DNA of 64,000 bases from Nitrospira sp. (GTDB lineage Bacteria; Nitrospirota; Nitrospiria; Nitrospirales; Nitrospiraceae), in the NCBI GenBank assembly GCA_022843785.1, contig JALHMZ010000013.1:50488-114487 (forward strand). Direction: 5' to 3'. Shown here in pieces: positions 1-8,857 of the stretch. Position numbers and translations under genes: made by a program. Position 1 is the stretch's first letter; the number at the start of each line of letters is the position of its first letter. The notes beneath the pieces are model-generated. The model searched no databases. It saw nothing but the letters and a program-made list of their open reading frames with translations, and was not told where the DNA came from.

Positions 1-69
1 TTTCTCGCGGCTCAGCCGGAGAACCCACCGCATCGTCAACGCACGGATTTCCTGCCAATAGTTTTTCAT
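1..69 (-). CDS. ABC-2 type transporter permease, N-terminal fragment (runs off the window)
   Basis: Only the first 23 codons are inside the window, reading MKNYWQEIRALTMRWVLRLS and onward. A short basic amphipathic start of this kind is usual for ABC-2 export permeases, which begin just before their first membrane helix. It lies on the same strand as the ATPase gene that ends 90 bp upstream, the normal order for such exporters. The permease identity is inferred mainly from context; no membrane segment is visible in the fragment. Confidence 0.6.
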   Translation of the reverse strand, partial: MKNYWQEIRALTMRWVLRLSREK

Positions 70-70
70 G

Positions 71-101
71 ACGTGAAGCGTGAAGCGTGAAACGTGAAGC
101 G
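71..101. repeat. CGTGAAGCG-type intergenic tandem motif
   Basis: The motif CGTGAAGCG and variants (TGAAGCG, CGTGAAAC) recur head to tail in the gap between the ABC ATPase and permease genes. The same word forms the arms of large inverted repeats at 37889-37967 and 56011-56091, so it belongs to a dispersed intergenic family. A related TGACGCCTGACGG word lies at the ATPase stop codon. Confidence 0.6.
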
Positions 102-159
102 AGGGCCCCAGGGAGCATAGCCCTCTGGAGTCTTTCGAATGACGTGTGACGCCTGACGG

Positions 160-1125
160 TTATTCCTCCTTTGGGATGTCGTCCTGAATGCGGCGGCCTG
201 TGTGGGCGATGAAGACGTCATCCAGCCGCGGGCGATTGTATTGAATGAACTCGATGCTGCATCCCAGCCGATTGGCCGACTCTAAAATGGCGGGCAATGC
301 CTTCTCCGGCGACTCGACCCGAATGTCGAGTCCTTTCGCCGTAAGCCGCACGGCCTTGATCGCGGGCTGGTTTTGCAACGCCGATTCCAGGCCTGCCATG
401 CGATCCGTTTCTTTGAGGGTCAGCGAGACGATGTCGCCGCCGAGCGCGATCTTGAGTTCGGCTGGTGCGCCGAGGGTCTTGATCTTGCCGCCGTCGATGA
501 TGGCCAACCGGTCGCACAGTTGATCCGCTTCGTCCAGGTAGTTGGTCGTCATGACGATCGTCATGCCGCGCGCCTTCAGCATCCGTACGTATTCCCAAAT
601 CCTGAGCCGGCTTTGGACGTCGAGCCCGAGCGTCGGTTCGTCGAGAAACAACACTTTCGGGTTGGGAAGCAAGCCGCAGGCAATATCGAGTTTACGCTTC
701 ATGCCGCCCGAATAGGTTTTGGCCGGCCGGTCCGCGTGGCTCTCCAACTCGACCAGTTTCAATAATTCGGCGATGCGCTTGGCCGCTTCTTCCTTGGTCA
801 GATGGTAGAGCGCACCGAGTAGCTGGAGATGTTCACGGCCTGTGAGAAACCGGTCAATCGCCCGTTCCTGCGGCACATACCCGATCAGCATGCGGACTGT
901 GTCCGCGTCACGCACCGTATCGTGCCCGAAGACGCTGGCGGTGCCGGATGTCGGATGCAGCAGTGTGATGAGCGTGCGAAGCGTCGTGCTTTTTCCCGCG
1001 CCGTTGGGGCCCAGCAAGCCGAAAATTTCACCGGCATAGACCTGGAAAGACAGATCGTCAACAGCCTTGTGGGCATCGTACGTTTTGCACAGATGACTGA
1101 CCTCGATCGCGATCGCCCGATCCAT
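160..1125 (-). CDS. ABC transporter ATP-binding protein (DrrA/ABC-2 exporter type)
   Basis: This 321-residue ATPase powers an ABC-2 exporter whose permease begins just downstream. Walker A GPNGAGKST is at about residues 39-47, followed by the signature YSGGMKRKL and Walker B KVLFLDEPTLGLD. The H-loop position reads TTNYLDEAD, with Asn where most ABC ATPases have His; DrrA-like exporters are known to vary here. The C-terminal 80 residues are the usual DrrA-type extension. I chose the ATG at 1125 because GGGAGG lies nine bases upstream and the start overlaps the stop of the LON-domain gene (TAATG), which implies translational coupling. The substrate cannot be told from sequence. Confidence 0.9.
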   Translation of the reverse strand: MDRAIAIEVSHLCKTYDAHKAVDDLSFQVYAGEIFGLLGPNGAGKSTTLRTLITLLHPTSGTASVFGHDTVRDADTVRMLIGYVPQERAIDRFLTGREHLQLLGALYHLTKEEAAKRIAELLKLVELESHADRPAKTYSGGMKRKLDIACGLLPNPKVLFLDEPTLGLDVQSRLRIWEYVRMLKARGMTIVMTTNYLDEADQLCDRLAIIDGGKIKTLGAPAELKIALGGDIVSLTLKETDRMAGLESALQNQPAIKAVRLTAKGLDIRVESPEKALPAILESANRLGCSIEFIQYNRPRLDDVFIAHTGRRIQDDIPKEE

Positions 1126-1814
1126 TATTCCCATCCTCCCGCGCCTTGCCGGTCGTGCAGCATAAATTGAATCAGATCGTTCAGGCGGCGCGCCCGCTGG
1201 AGCAATCCGTCGGCTTCCAATAAAAACTGTTTTTCCAGCGGAGTGCATTCCAGATAGGTGGAGAGGGTGTTCACCAGCACGTCGTCGCTGACTTCTTCGC
1301 GGAAGAATCCCTGCCAGGCCGTATTGTCTTCCCGCGTTTCCAGGTATCGGCTGAGCAGTTCAACCATTGCGCGCCGAACACCTGCCGCAAGCCGTTCTTC
1401 CGAGGGCTGGGGCTTGAGCTGAATCGTCGCTTCGCGATAGGGCTTCTCAAAATGTTCTTCCTGGATGTCGCAGCGTTCGAGTCCCTGGAGCAGGATGTTC
1501 GAGCGGCCATCAGACAGCGGTTGGGTGCTCATGATGCGTCCGACGCACAGCGTGGGATAAATTGCCGGATTTCCGTAGTAATCCGTCTCCCACCCTTCCT
1601 TGAGCAAGGCCATGGCGATGCACCGGTGCCCCATCGCCGCGTCGGCGATCATTTGACGGTAACGCGGTTCGAAAATGTGAAGCGGCAAATAGGTCTTCGG
1701 GAAAAAGACGACATTGGGCAACGGAAACACCGGCAACCGGTTGGGGATTGGAAACGGTTCGACTCGTCCGGAGGAAGCTCGGCCCGTGGGCTCACGTTCG
1801 CGATCAATCTGCAT
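1125..1814 (-). CDS. LON substrate-binding domain protein
   Basis: A 229-residue protein matching the N-terminal substrate-binding domain of Lon protease, without the AAA+ or protease domains. The hallmark stretch LPVFPLPNVVFFPKTYLPLH and the following HIFEPRYRQMI lie at about residues 27-55, and a helical region makes up the C-terminal half. Stand-alone LON-domain proteins are widespread but poorly characterised. The stop codon overlaps the ABC ATPase start by one base, so the two are co-translated. Whether it works with the exporter is unknown. Confidence 0.88.
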   Translation of the reverse strand: MQIDREREPTGRASSGRVEPFPIPNRLPVFPLPNVVFFPKTYLPLHIFEPRYRQMIADAAMGHRCIAMALLKEGWETDYYGNPAIYPTLCVGRIMSTQPLSDGRSNILLQGLERCDIQEEHFEKPYREATIQLKPQPSEERLAAGVRRAMVELLSRYLETREDNTAWQGFFREEVSDDVLVNTLSTYLECTPLEKQFLLEADGLLQRARRLNDLIQFMLHDRQGAGGWE

Positions 1815-1949
1815 GGCTCACGATAGCTGAGGGATGTGAAAATTGTCAACGGAGCCGGTGGCACGCGGCTGTGCGGGCGGGGTGCGCGAATACCGCTCTG
1901 GCACAGGCGATTTGTGCGGTCATAATTCCCGTGCTATAACCGTGGGGAG

Positions 1950-3119
1950 ATGCGCTGTGCAATGTTTCCCCAACGCAGTCGGGTTTTCCTACTCGTCGGG
2001 GTCTGTGCTGTCGTGGTGCTCGCTGCATGGCTGGCAGGTACTCACTCCGCTGCCGTTGGAGCGGATGCTCCTGCGACGCCGTTTAAGCCGGCGACCGCAG
2101 GTTACCGGTACGACTTTCCCAGGGACCATGGATCGCACCCAGCCTATCGAACCGAATGGTGGTATTACACGGGCCATCTCCAGGCAAAGAACGGGCGGAC
2201 CTTCGGTTTTGAGTTGACCTTCTTTCGACGGGCCCTTCCACCCGACGAGGTGAAGACACAGCCGTCGCAGTGGTCTGTCAATCATCTGTATTTTGCCCAT
2301 TTCGCCGTGACCGATGTCGGCGGGCGACGCTTTCATTTCTCTGAGAAGCTGAGCCGGGCTGGCTTAGGCAAGGCCGGTGCGGAAGAGTCCCGTCTGCATG
2401 CCTGGATCGACGATTGGCGGGCCGAGATGCCGGCCGGTCCGGGCGGCGCACAGACGTTGTTCGCGCGGGCCGGGGCATTGGCGCTGTCTCTGACCCTTCA
2501 GCCGTCGAAGCCCCTGGTTATCCATGGACAGGACGGCATCAGCCGCAAGGGCGCGGAGTACGGACAAGCCTCGCATTATTATTCATTCACAAGATTGGGT
2601 ACGACCGGCACGCTTTCAATCGGCGACGAACAGTTCGAGGTGACGGGGACCAGTTGGATGGATCATGAATTCGGATCGGCCGATCTGGGCAAGGATCTCG
2701 TCGGGTGGGACTGGTTCAGTATTCAATTGGCGGACAACAGCGAACTCATGGTGTATCGCTTGCGTCGAAGCGATGGATCGCCTGATCCTGCGTCCAGCGG
2801 CACGGTGGTGTCACCCGACGGACAGACTCGCCATCTTCCGGTAGGAGACATCCGTATCGAATCCACCGGGACCTGGACCAGCCCAAAGAGTCGAGCGATC
2901 TATCCCAACCAATGGCGGATCACGATACCGTCCATGGACATAAAGTTGGATCTTGCCCCGGTACTTGCAGATCAGGAACTTCGAACCACGAGCAGCGCGC
3001 AGGTGACGTATTGGGAAGGGGCTGTGTCGGTTTCCGGTACCAAACAGGGCCGGCCCATACAGGGTGAAGGCTATGCGGAACTGACAGGTTATGCGGAGCG
3101 GATCGAACAGCGGCTGTAA
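1950..3119 (+). CDS. Secreted lipocalin-like AttH/CrtC family protein
   Basis: A 389-residue protein with an N-terminal membrane or signal segment (about residues 10-35), then the AttH/CrtC-like fold. The family motif EWWYYTGHL is near residue 67, and GTSWMDHEFG with GWDWFSIQL lies in the second half. Related proteins include carotenoid 1,2-hydratases, but most bacterial members of this secreted subgroup have no proven reaction, so I do not assign carotenoid hydration. GGGGAG abuts the ATG at 1950, and a second in-frame ATG at 1962 is an equally reasonable start. Confidence 0.85.
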   Translation: MRCAMFPQRSRVFLLVGVCAVVVLAAWLAGTHSAAVGADAPATPFKPATAGYRYDFPRDHGSHPAYRTEWWYYTGHLQAKNGRTFGFELTFFRRALPPDEVKTQPSQWSVNHLYFAHFAVTDVGGRRFHFSEKLSRAGLGKAGAEESRLHAWIDDWRAEMPAGPGGAQTLFARAGALALSLTLQPSKPLVIHGQDGISRKGAEYGQASHYYSFTRLGTTGTLSIGDEQFEVTGTSWMDHEFGSADLGKDLVGWDWFSIQLADNSELMVYRLRRSDGSPDPASSGTVVSPDGQTRHLPVGDIRIESTGTWTSPKSRAIYPNQWRITIPSMDIKLDLAPVLADQELRTTSSAQVTYWEGAVSVSGTKQGRPIQGEGYAELTGYAERIEQRL

Positions 3120-3149
3120 TTGAAAAAAGGACGGACTGTACCTCTGGCG

Positions 3150-4373
3150 CTATTCGGTGTGGTGCCGCTTGATCTCAGCGATCGCTTCGGGAGTGCCGAT
3201 GGCCGCTAAGGCATCTCCTGCAGCCGAGGCGAGGTACGTTCCTCTTTGATCCAGCAACTTTGACAGGGCCGGGACCGCCGGGGCGGCCTTGGGCCCCATG
3301 CTCAACAAGACTCTCACCGCTGTTTCGCGTACGGTTCGCCGTGAATCCTCCAGCGCATCGGCGAGCGCAAGCACGGCTTCTTTTGATTCAAAGTTCTCCA
3401 ATAACATGGCGGCCCAGGGCCGCATGGCATCGCTTCCCCCTTTCAGCAGCGAAATCAGAAAAGACTGAACCTCAGGGGAGGATTTTCCAATGCAGGCCAG
3501 GGAAGACAGGAAATGAGAATTGACCGGCTGCAACACGCTGGGGTCGTTGAGAAGGCGGATGAGTTCCGGTATGGCACTCGAGGATTCAGGCCCTCGCTCG
3601 CACAGGACGTCCGTGAGCAGTTTGGTGTGTGCGAACGTGCGCTGGTGCAGCGCTTCTAACATGGCCGGGGTTGAAACATTTCCCATCCGAACGAGGGACG
3701 TCTTGATTTCCTCTTTTTTCTTGAAGTCGGCCCGATCGAGCTCAGCGATTAATCGCTGCGCGCTTTTGAACGACGGATGTGAGGTGTTGACTGGATGTTT
3801 GGTCACCCATTGTTGGACGTTCCGCTTTGCTTCTTCCTTCTGTTCGGCCGTCATCTGATAGGCCGACACGGACTCCTGAGGATTACAGCGTGACGGCATA
3901 TGGAGGTGGGCCACGCCGCACCATGTATAGGCCTGGACAAGATTGGGCTTGATTCCGTCGCCTCGGCTGTACCGGTCGGTCAGTTTCATTTGGGCGTCAA
4001 CATGGCCTTGATCGGATGCCAGGGTGAACCATTTGATCGCCTCGACCTTTCCCGACGGCCCTGGAGTTCCCCCCTCCAACAAGAGCGCATAGATGTACTG
4101 CGCGTCAGCCACCCCATTTTCCGCCGCCGGCTTGATCCATTTGATCGCTTCCGCGCTGTCCGGCGCGACGCCTTTCCCGCTGTACGACATGAGACCAATG
4201 TAATACTGCGCCTTGGGATTGCCGGTCTCAGCGAGCGGTCGTAACTCTTGCTGCGCGGTTTGATAATCTCCTCGCTCAAATGCCGAGATGCCGGAATCAA
4301 GACCGGCTTTTGCAATCTGAGGAATCGAACAGAGGAAGAGGACGACGGATAGGAGGACAGTGGTGGCAGGCAT
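3150..4373 (-). CDS. Exported Sel1-repeat and HEAT-repeat protein
   Basis: A 407-residue protein starting with a signal peptide (MPATTVLLSVVLFLCSIPQ, cleavage likely after AKA). Residues about 25-150 hold Sel1/TPR-like repeats (for example GNPKAQYYIGLMSYSGKGV), and the C-terminal third holds HEAT-like repeats such as RRTVRETAVRVLLSMGPKAA. Both are protein-interaction solenoids, so a periplasmic scaffold role is likely, with no enzyme signature visible. I chose the ATG at 4373 because GGAG sits seven bases upstream; a GTG two codons earlier is too close to it. Confidence 0.8.
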   Translation of the reverse strand: MPATTVLLSVVLFLCSIPQIAKAGLDSGISAFERGDYQTAQQELRPLAETGNPKAQYYIGLMSYSGKGVAPDSAEAIKWIKPAAENGVADAQYIYALLLEGGTPGPSGKVEAIKWFTLASDQGHVDAQMKLTDRYSRGDGIKPNLVQAYTWCGVAHLHMPSRCNPQESVSAYQMTAEQKEEAKRNVQQWVTKHPVNTSHPSFKSAQRLIAELDRADFKKKEEIKTSLVRMGNVSTPAMLEALHQRTFAHTKLLTDVLCERGPESSSAIPELIRLLNDPSVLQPVNSHFLSSLACIGKSSPEVQSFLISLLKGGSDAMRPWAAMLLENFESKEAVLALADALEDSRRTVRETAVRVLLSMGPKAAPAVPALSKLLDQRGTYLASAAGDALAAIGTPEAIAEIKRHHTE

Positions 4374-4715
4374 AATCACGCTCCGTGATGGCTATGAGGG
4401 TTCTGGTGGTTCTACCATAGGGATTTTGCTGATTATGAAGGATTGAAGGTGGGAGGCAACAGAAATCTGTGAATCAGGCAACCGCGATCTCTTTCGCAGG
4501 CCTGGGGGAGAAGTCATGGACGGGTGGGTAACATGGCCGACGGGGTGCATGCTCACAAGTCACCCTTTGTCGAAGTAACCGACTGATTGGTTTGTCTTCG
4601 GCTACGTCTTGCACGAAGAATGAAAAGATCGAGAATCTATACTATCTTGTTTCCCGAAACGTTTCCATTCGAGACTCTGAGAGGAGCGGCACAAGGCGTT
4701 GCCGGGAGAACGTCG
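4374..4715. other. Non-coding interval, nothing recognised
   Basis: This 342-bp stretch separates the start of the Sel1/HEAT gene from the end of a small zinc-ribbon gene. Short open frames exist on both strands but none has a convincing ribosome binding site or recognisable protein. No tRNA, strong hairpin or repeat was seen. It should hold the promoter of the Sel1/HEAT gene. Confidence 0.5.
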
Positions 4716-5015
4716 TCATGTGGCTGGTTCAAATCGGCACAGTCGCGCGAAGATCCAAGGGAGCAGGCATGAAGCGACCGCACAGAAAAGAAAAAGGAGG
4801 ATCGAACTTGCAAACAGGCGTTCAAGCCCAGCGCCCAGAATCCAAACAGCCAGGCTCCATCCGAGAATCAACCATATGCCATTCTTGGGAGGGATGACGG
4901 ACAAGCCGCTGCAGGCGGGGCAGCGGTACGGCGTGCGGCGGCTGATGCGCAGCACACCAAGGGTGTGAATGCCGTGCTTGCAGTGGGGACAGACGCCGGC
5001 GGGATTTTTCAGCAT
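4716..5015 (-). CDS. Small zinc-ribbon membrane protein
   Basis: A 99-residue protein with an N-terminal zinc ribbon, CPHC near residue 8 and CPAC near residue 33, followed by two hydrophobic segments (GIWLILGWSLAVWILGAGL and a second around LFCAVASCLLPWIF). The ribbon is probably cytoplasmic beside a helical hairpin in the membrane. The start at 5015 gives the ribbon at the N-terminus; an upstream ATG at 5048 lies inside the neighbouring gene and has no binding site. It forms a small operon with the next gene upstream. Function unknown. Confidence 0.6.
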   Translation of the reverse strand: MLKNPAGVCPHCKHGIHTLGVLRISRRTPYRCPACSGLSVIPPKNGIWLILGWSLAVWILGAGLERLFASSILLFLFCAVASCLLPWIFARLCRFEPAT

Positions 5016-5022
5016 CTTCGAT

Positions 5023-5304
5023 CTAGCGCAGAATGAGCCAAGAGACATAGACGATCAGCAGGGTGACGATCGGCAGAAGGACAAAGAGGGTCTTACGAGC
5101 AACGGCCATCAACTGCGCACCCTTTACTTGGATATGCTCGGCGCGGTCCTGGATGCGCTCATGTCGTTCGGCTTGCCGTTGAATGAATGTGTAGTGCTCC
5201 CGCTGTAATGCCAATGCTTCAGCCTGGCGATCTAGCTGGAGCTTTTGATTGTCGCGAATGTCTTTCAGCAGCGAGCTCAATTGTTGAGCGTCTTGGTCGG
5301 ACAT
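5023..5304 (-). CDS. Coiled-coil protein with C-terminal membrane anchor
   Basis: A 93-residue protein. About residues 5-65 form a charged Gln/Glu/Arg-rich helix likely to be a coiled coil (LQLDRQAEALALQREHYTF), followed by one hydrophobic segment (TLFVLLPIVTLLIVYVSWL) at the C-terminus. This is a tail-anchored layout with the coil in the cytoplasm. The start at 5304 is preceded by GAGGGTGATC. Its stop is seven bases from the start of the zinc-ribbon membrane gene. No family recognised. Confidence 0.6.
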   Translation of the reverse strand: MSDQDAQQLSSLLKDIRDNQKLQLDRQAEALALQREHYTFIQRQAERHERIQDRAEHIQVKGAQLMAVARKTLFVLLPIVTLLIVYVSWLILR

Positions 5305-5468
5305 GATCACCCTCACGAGGACTTCCATCAAGTGTAGCGCGCATCCGTACATCGTCAACTCCGTAGGAAGAGCCGGAGTGCAAGACCATTTCTTTCAATC
5401 CGGGCGGCGCCTGTTAATGGACCAGGCATCCATGTGGTACTACAATAAGGCTGTCTTGTGAGATCCAC

Positions 5469-6367
5469 ATGAACCTCTACGCATGGCTCTACCCGCTGGA
5501 CGAGCGCAGTGCCACGATTGTGGCGCGCCGATCCTCACTGGCCGAAGCCAAGATGGTCAACGGACGTTATCCTCTTGCCCTCGACGATCCTGCGCTTCCA
5601 ATGGTCCTTGATGAAGGAGAGTCGGCCAAAGGGTTTTGGGTATCCGGTGAGGCTGTATTTTCGCCAGCGGAACTCCGCACGGTTACCCATTTCGAACTTG
5701 TGTGCCGAAAACTCATTGCAGAAACGAGGAAGGACTTCGAGTGGAATGATGCGGCAAAAGACAAGGCGTGCTTATGTATGGCTGGAGGGGAATCTCCGAT
5801 CCGTCTCACTCGTGATCTGACCCTGACACACATTCGGCTGAAACCAAACATGGTTGGAGCGATTGGCGATTGGACCCAGGAATACGTGATCGGATCGGGT
5901 GTGGCCGAGGCGTTCCAGAAGGTCAAATTCACGGGTCTCTCGCTCCTTCCCGTACGTAACCCGAAAACCGACACTCCGCATGAGGGTGTCTATCAGATCT
6001 TCAGTGATTCCGCCCTGAAACCGGCCACTATCGATTGCTCTGTGGAACGCATCAAGAGTCCGTTTCCTGAAGAGAATGGCCACCTGCGACATTGGGGTGC
6101 CTCTCCTATGCAGCGGCTGATTTGGAGGGCGCTACGGACTTCTCTCGAACGGCGGAACCGTGGGGGGGATGGCATGGATGGCCGCTCTGGGTCGTCCGCG
6201 CCAAGGTGAAAGAACTCTTTACGAAACACAAGCTGCTCGGCTGGGCATTTGGTCCCGTCCTGATTGCAAACACGGACTTGTACAGCGACTACCTGAGGCA
6301 GTGGGAATGGCTCGTTCGCCTGGTTGGGCAATGCACCAAGAGCAAGTTCAATAGTGGACGTTGGTAG
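5469..6367 (+). pseudogene. Possible Imm11-like immunity protein, frameshifted
   Basis: Two frames join to make one protein. The first runs from the ATG at 5469 through the region ending GHLRHWG; near 6095 the plausible sequence continues in another frame (CLSYAAADLEGATDFSRTAE) and ends at 6367. In the first frame, translation after 6100 becomes Arg-rich nonsense, a sign of a recent indel or sequencing error. The composite is about 299 residues, and its C-terminal part (RAKVKELFTKHKLLGWAFGP) resembles the ending of Imm11-type immunity proteins. That resemblance is weak, so function remains open. Confidence 0.45.
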
Positions 6368-6474
6368 TGTATCGGTCGGACAGCCGGTCTGTGAATGACG
6401 GTGGGTTGCCAAATCCTGGCTGTGCGTAACAAAGATTCCTGGCCCCGGTTCATCCTTTCACAGTGCAGCTGGTG

Positions 6475-6822
6475 TTAGTCGTTTTGTTCGACCATCGGTG
6501 GCTGGTTCTTGCCAGTGAACTGGAATGCCTCAGGGCCGCTGATCGCGGCAGCGTCGCTGCGAACAACAAATTGAGATCCTTCTCCAAACGAAAGTTTTAG
6601 AGCGCATTTGTCGGAATGAGAGGCGGCAGTAACGCGCTGGCCGATCAGGGACACCACCGCGTCGCAGAACCCCGGTTGGCCTTGAGCAATCCTCACCCCA
6701 TGGATCTCAACTTCGGCAAGGTTGTAAATATTGAATCCTTCGCCTTGGAATATGAGCTGAAGGTAGTCATGAATGAAAACCACCTGCGATAGTGGCTCAG
6801 AGGGTTTGAGATTAGGTGTCAT
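6475..6822 (-). CDS. Conserved small protein of unknown function
   Basis: A 115-residue protein with no signal peptide or membrane segment. Its composition (many short beta-prone stretches such as SQVVFIHDYLQLIFQG and a Pro/Gln-rich end GKNQPPMVEQND) suggests a compact beta-rich domain. It converges on the frameshifted immunity-like gene and lies just left of higBA. Proteins of this size in such patches are often orphan immunity factors, but that is only an inference from location. No family assigned. Confidence 0.5.
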   Translation of the reverse strand: MTPNLKPSEPLSQVVFIHDYLQLIFQGEGFNIYNLAEVEIHGVRIAQGQPGFCDAVVSLIGQRVTAASHSDKCALKLSFGEGSQFVVRSDAAAISGPEAFQFTGKNQPPMVEQND

Positions 6823-7027
6823 GTCAGCGCTACCATGTCTAATGACGAATTATCTTGCTCTGCATAAGAATCCGGATGGAGCAGGAGGCAGTATGAGTCT
6901 CTCTCGGTTTCCTCGCAATAAGACTGTGTAACCCAGGGATTGGACTTTCCATTCCAATCGACTACATGCCAAGCACAAGCAGGTTCTCATCGCTCAATAT
7001 ATGGCCACATGATCCGTCGTAAGTGGG

Positions 7028-7056
7028 TTGATCCCAATTTGGGATCGTGCTAGAGT
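7028..7056 (+). promoter_or_regulatory. higBA promoter with embedded palindromic operator
   Basis: TTGATC (7028-7033) and TAGAGT (7051-7056) are spaced by 17 bp, a good sigma-70 arrangement. A perfect palindrome GATCCCAATTTGGGATC (7030-7046) overlaps the -35 box and fills most of the spacer, where a repressor would block polymerase. HigA-type antitoxins repress their own operon through such sites, so HigA is the likely ligand. The predicted start of transcription falls at or next to the GTG start of higB. Confidence 0.65.
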
Positions 7057-7061
7057 AGCCC

Positions 7062-7355
7062 GTGCGTATCATTGCCAAGCGGACGCTGCGGAACTTCTGG
7101 AAGCAACACCCAACGGCCAAAGGTCCTTTGGAAGCGTGGCATCAGGAGGTCGCTCACGCCGATTGGGCATCCCCATCGGCTGTCAAATCGCACTTTCGTT
7201 CAGCCAGCGTGCTGCAAGGCAATCGGGTCGTCTTCAACGTGGCGGGGAATCAGTATCGGCTCGTCGTGAAGATCAATTACCCGTACCGAGTGGTGTACGT
7301 CCGGTTCATCGGCATACACACTGAGTATGATGCAATCGATGTAACGACTATCTAG
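7062..7355 (+). CDS. higB: HigB-type mRNA interferase toxin
   Basis: A 97-residue protein of the HigB/RelE-like superfamily. Typical features are the opening RIIAKRTLRNFWKQHP, the central NRVVFNVAGNQYRLVVKINY and the ending YRVVYVRFIGIHTEYDAID. Such toxins cleave mRNA on the ribosome. The gene starts with GTG at 7062 and has no ribosome binding site; with transcription predicted to begin at that codon the message may be leaderless. It is followed 16 bp later by the antitoxin gene, the toxin-first order usual for hig loci. Confidence 0.88.
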   Translation: MRIIAKRTLRNFWKQHPTAKGPLEAWHQEVAHADWASPSAVKSHFRSASVLQGNRVVFNVAGNQYRLVVKINYPYRVVYVRFIGIHTEYDAIDVTTI

Positions 7356-7371
7356 AAGGCGAGGAGGCGAC

Positions 7372-7731
7372 ATGACTATCGCTCCGATTAAAACAGCCCG
7401 TGACTATGAGCGGGCGTTAGGTCGAATTAAACAACTGATGGAGGCGAAGCCAGGCACGAAGGCCGGTGATGAGCTGGACGTACTCACGACGCTTATCGAA
7501 GCGTACGAAGCAAAACATCACGCGATTTATCCTCCCGACCCGATCGAGGCGATTAAGTTTCGAATGGATCAACTCGGCATCACGCGGAAAGATTTAGAGG
7601 CGGTACTGGGTGGGCGCGGGCGCGTGTCGGAAATTCTGACAAAGAAACGCGCGCTCTCTCTCGAGATGATTCGCCGACTCCACCGCAAGTTGCACATCCC
7701 CCTGGAAAGCCTCATCGGCACCGCGGCCTAG
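7372..7731 (+). CDS. higA: HigA-type antitoxin, HTH transcriptional regulator
   Basis: A 119-residue antitoxin. The N-terminal half is a helical, acidic toxin-neutralising region with the family stretch AIYPPDPIEAIKFRMDQLGI. The C-terminal half is an HTH of XRE type (ITRKDLEAVLGGRGRVSEIL, then LSLEMIRRLHRKLHIP). A strong GAGGAGG lies just before the ATG, unlike the toxin gene, which would keep antitoxin in excess. It probably binds the palindrome at 7030-7046 to autoregulate the operon. Confidence 0.88.
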   Translation: MTIAPIKTARDYERALGRIKQLMEAKPGTKAGDELDVLTTLIEAYEAKHHAIYPPDPIEAIKFRMDQLGITRKDLEAVLGGRGRVSEILTKKRALSLEMIRRLHRKLHIPLESLIGTAA

Positions 7732-7815
7732 CAACTCCGTTACCTCGCCAGTGTTGGCGTTCAGGCCATCCTGCTTGACTCATCTCCGATGCCTATGATT
7801 AGGTCCGGCGCCAGA

Positions 7816-8847
7816 ATGATGAATTTTCGCATCGCCATTACATTCGTCTTGGTTGCCCTTTCGATCTTCTCTCTTGGCTGCCAAAAGGAGAGCGAGTCTG
7901 TCGTCTCCATCGCCCTGCATCCTACCAACGCGAATATTCTCTACGTTGCCACCAACGACGCGGTCTATAAGTCGCGTGACGGCGGCGGGACGTGGGAAAA
8001 GTTTCCGAGCTTCAGCGCGCGGCGGGTGACGACGCTGGCGATCGATCCGCAGCTCCCAGCGACGGTCTATGCCGGGACGATGGGGGATGCGGTCTACAAG
8101 AGTCCGGATGGCGGACAACATTGGCTGCCGCACAATGTCGGCTTGAAAGAACATGTGTCGTTCATCAACCAGTTTGTCTTTCATCCGGCGTTGAGCGAGA
8201 AGATCTACGCGGCGACTACTGTGGGCGCGTTCTTCACGAAGGACGCAGGGCGTGAATGGGTCGAGCGGATGAACGGTATGAAAGAAGTGCACATCGTGAC
8301 GTCGATCGCGATCGATCCCAAGAATCCGGCAATTCTCTATGGAGGCACCACCGGCGGGATTTATCGGTCTGATGACGGAGCCATGAATTGGAAAAAGATC
8401 AACAATGGGCTGATCCCGGAGAGTGAGCTGATGGCCGCGATGGCGCTGGGCGTGAACGCCATCGAGATCGACCGCATGAATCCCGACATCGTCTATGCCG
8501 GGACCACGAAGGGGCTGTTTCGCACGGGGAACAAAGGGGAGCAGTGGGAACGGATCGGGCTGTCGCTGCCCGATCCGTTCGTCAGCAGCATTGTGATCCA
8601 TCCGACAGGCCCGTCGCTGCTCTATATCGGTGGACCAGGCGGTGTCTGGAAGAGCGCGGACAGCGGGAAGACCTGGCAGGCAATGAATCACGGGCTGGAT
8701 ACGCTGAACATCAGAGCGCTGGTGATGGCGCCGAATACCTCCCAGACGATCTACGCCGGCACCAACGGGAGCGGTCTCTATCGTTCAATAGACGCCGGCG
8801 CGACGTGGACGGCTGTGCCGCTGAAGACCGCGCCGGCTCAGCCGTAG
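7816..8847 (+). CDS. Lipoprotein with BNR/sialidase-type beta-propeller repeats
   Basis: A 343-residue lipoprotein. The signal peptide ends in the lipobox LGC, giving a lipidated Cys near residue 22. The rest is a series of Asp-box (BNR) repeats, visible as YKSRDGGGTWEKF, YKSPDGGQHWLP, YRSDDGAMNWKKI, WKSADSGKTWQAM and YRSIDAGATWTAV, each followed by an ILYAGT-like strand. This gives a beta-propeller of about six or seven blades like YCF48/Hcf136-type and photosystem-repair proteins. Such proteins bind or assemble other proteins; no sialidase catalytic set is evident. Start chosen at the Met-Met pair before the signal peptide. Confidence 0.85.
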   Translation: MMNFRIAITFVLVALSIFSLGCQKESESVVSIALHPTNANILYVATNDAVYKSRDGGGTWEKFPSFSARRVTTLAIDPQLPATVYAGTMGDAVYKSPDGGQHWLPHNVGLKEHVSFINQFVFHPALSEKIYAATTVGAFFTKDAGREWVERMNGMKEVHIVTSIAIDPKNPAILYGGTTGGIYRSDDGAMNWKKINNGLIPESELMAAMALGVNAIEIDRMNPDIVYAGTTKGLFRTGNKGEQWERIGLSLPDPFVSSIVIHPTGPSLLYIGGPGGVWKSADSGKTWQAMNHGLDTLNIRALVMAPNTSQTIYAGTNGSGLYRSIDAGATWTAVPLKTAPAQP

Positions 8848-8857
8848 CCCCGTCATT

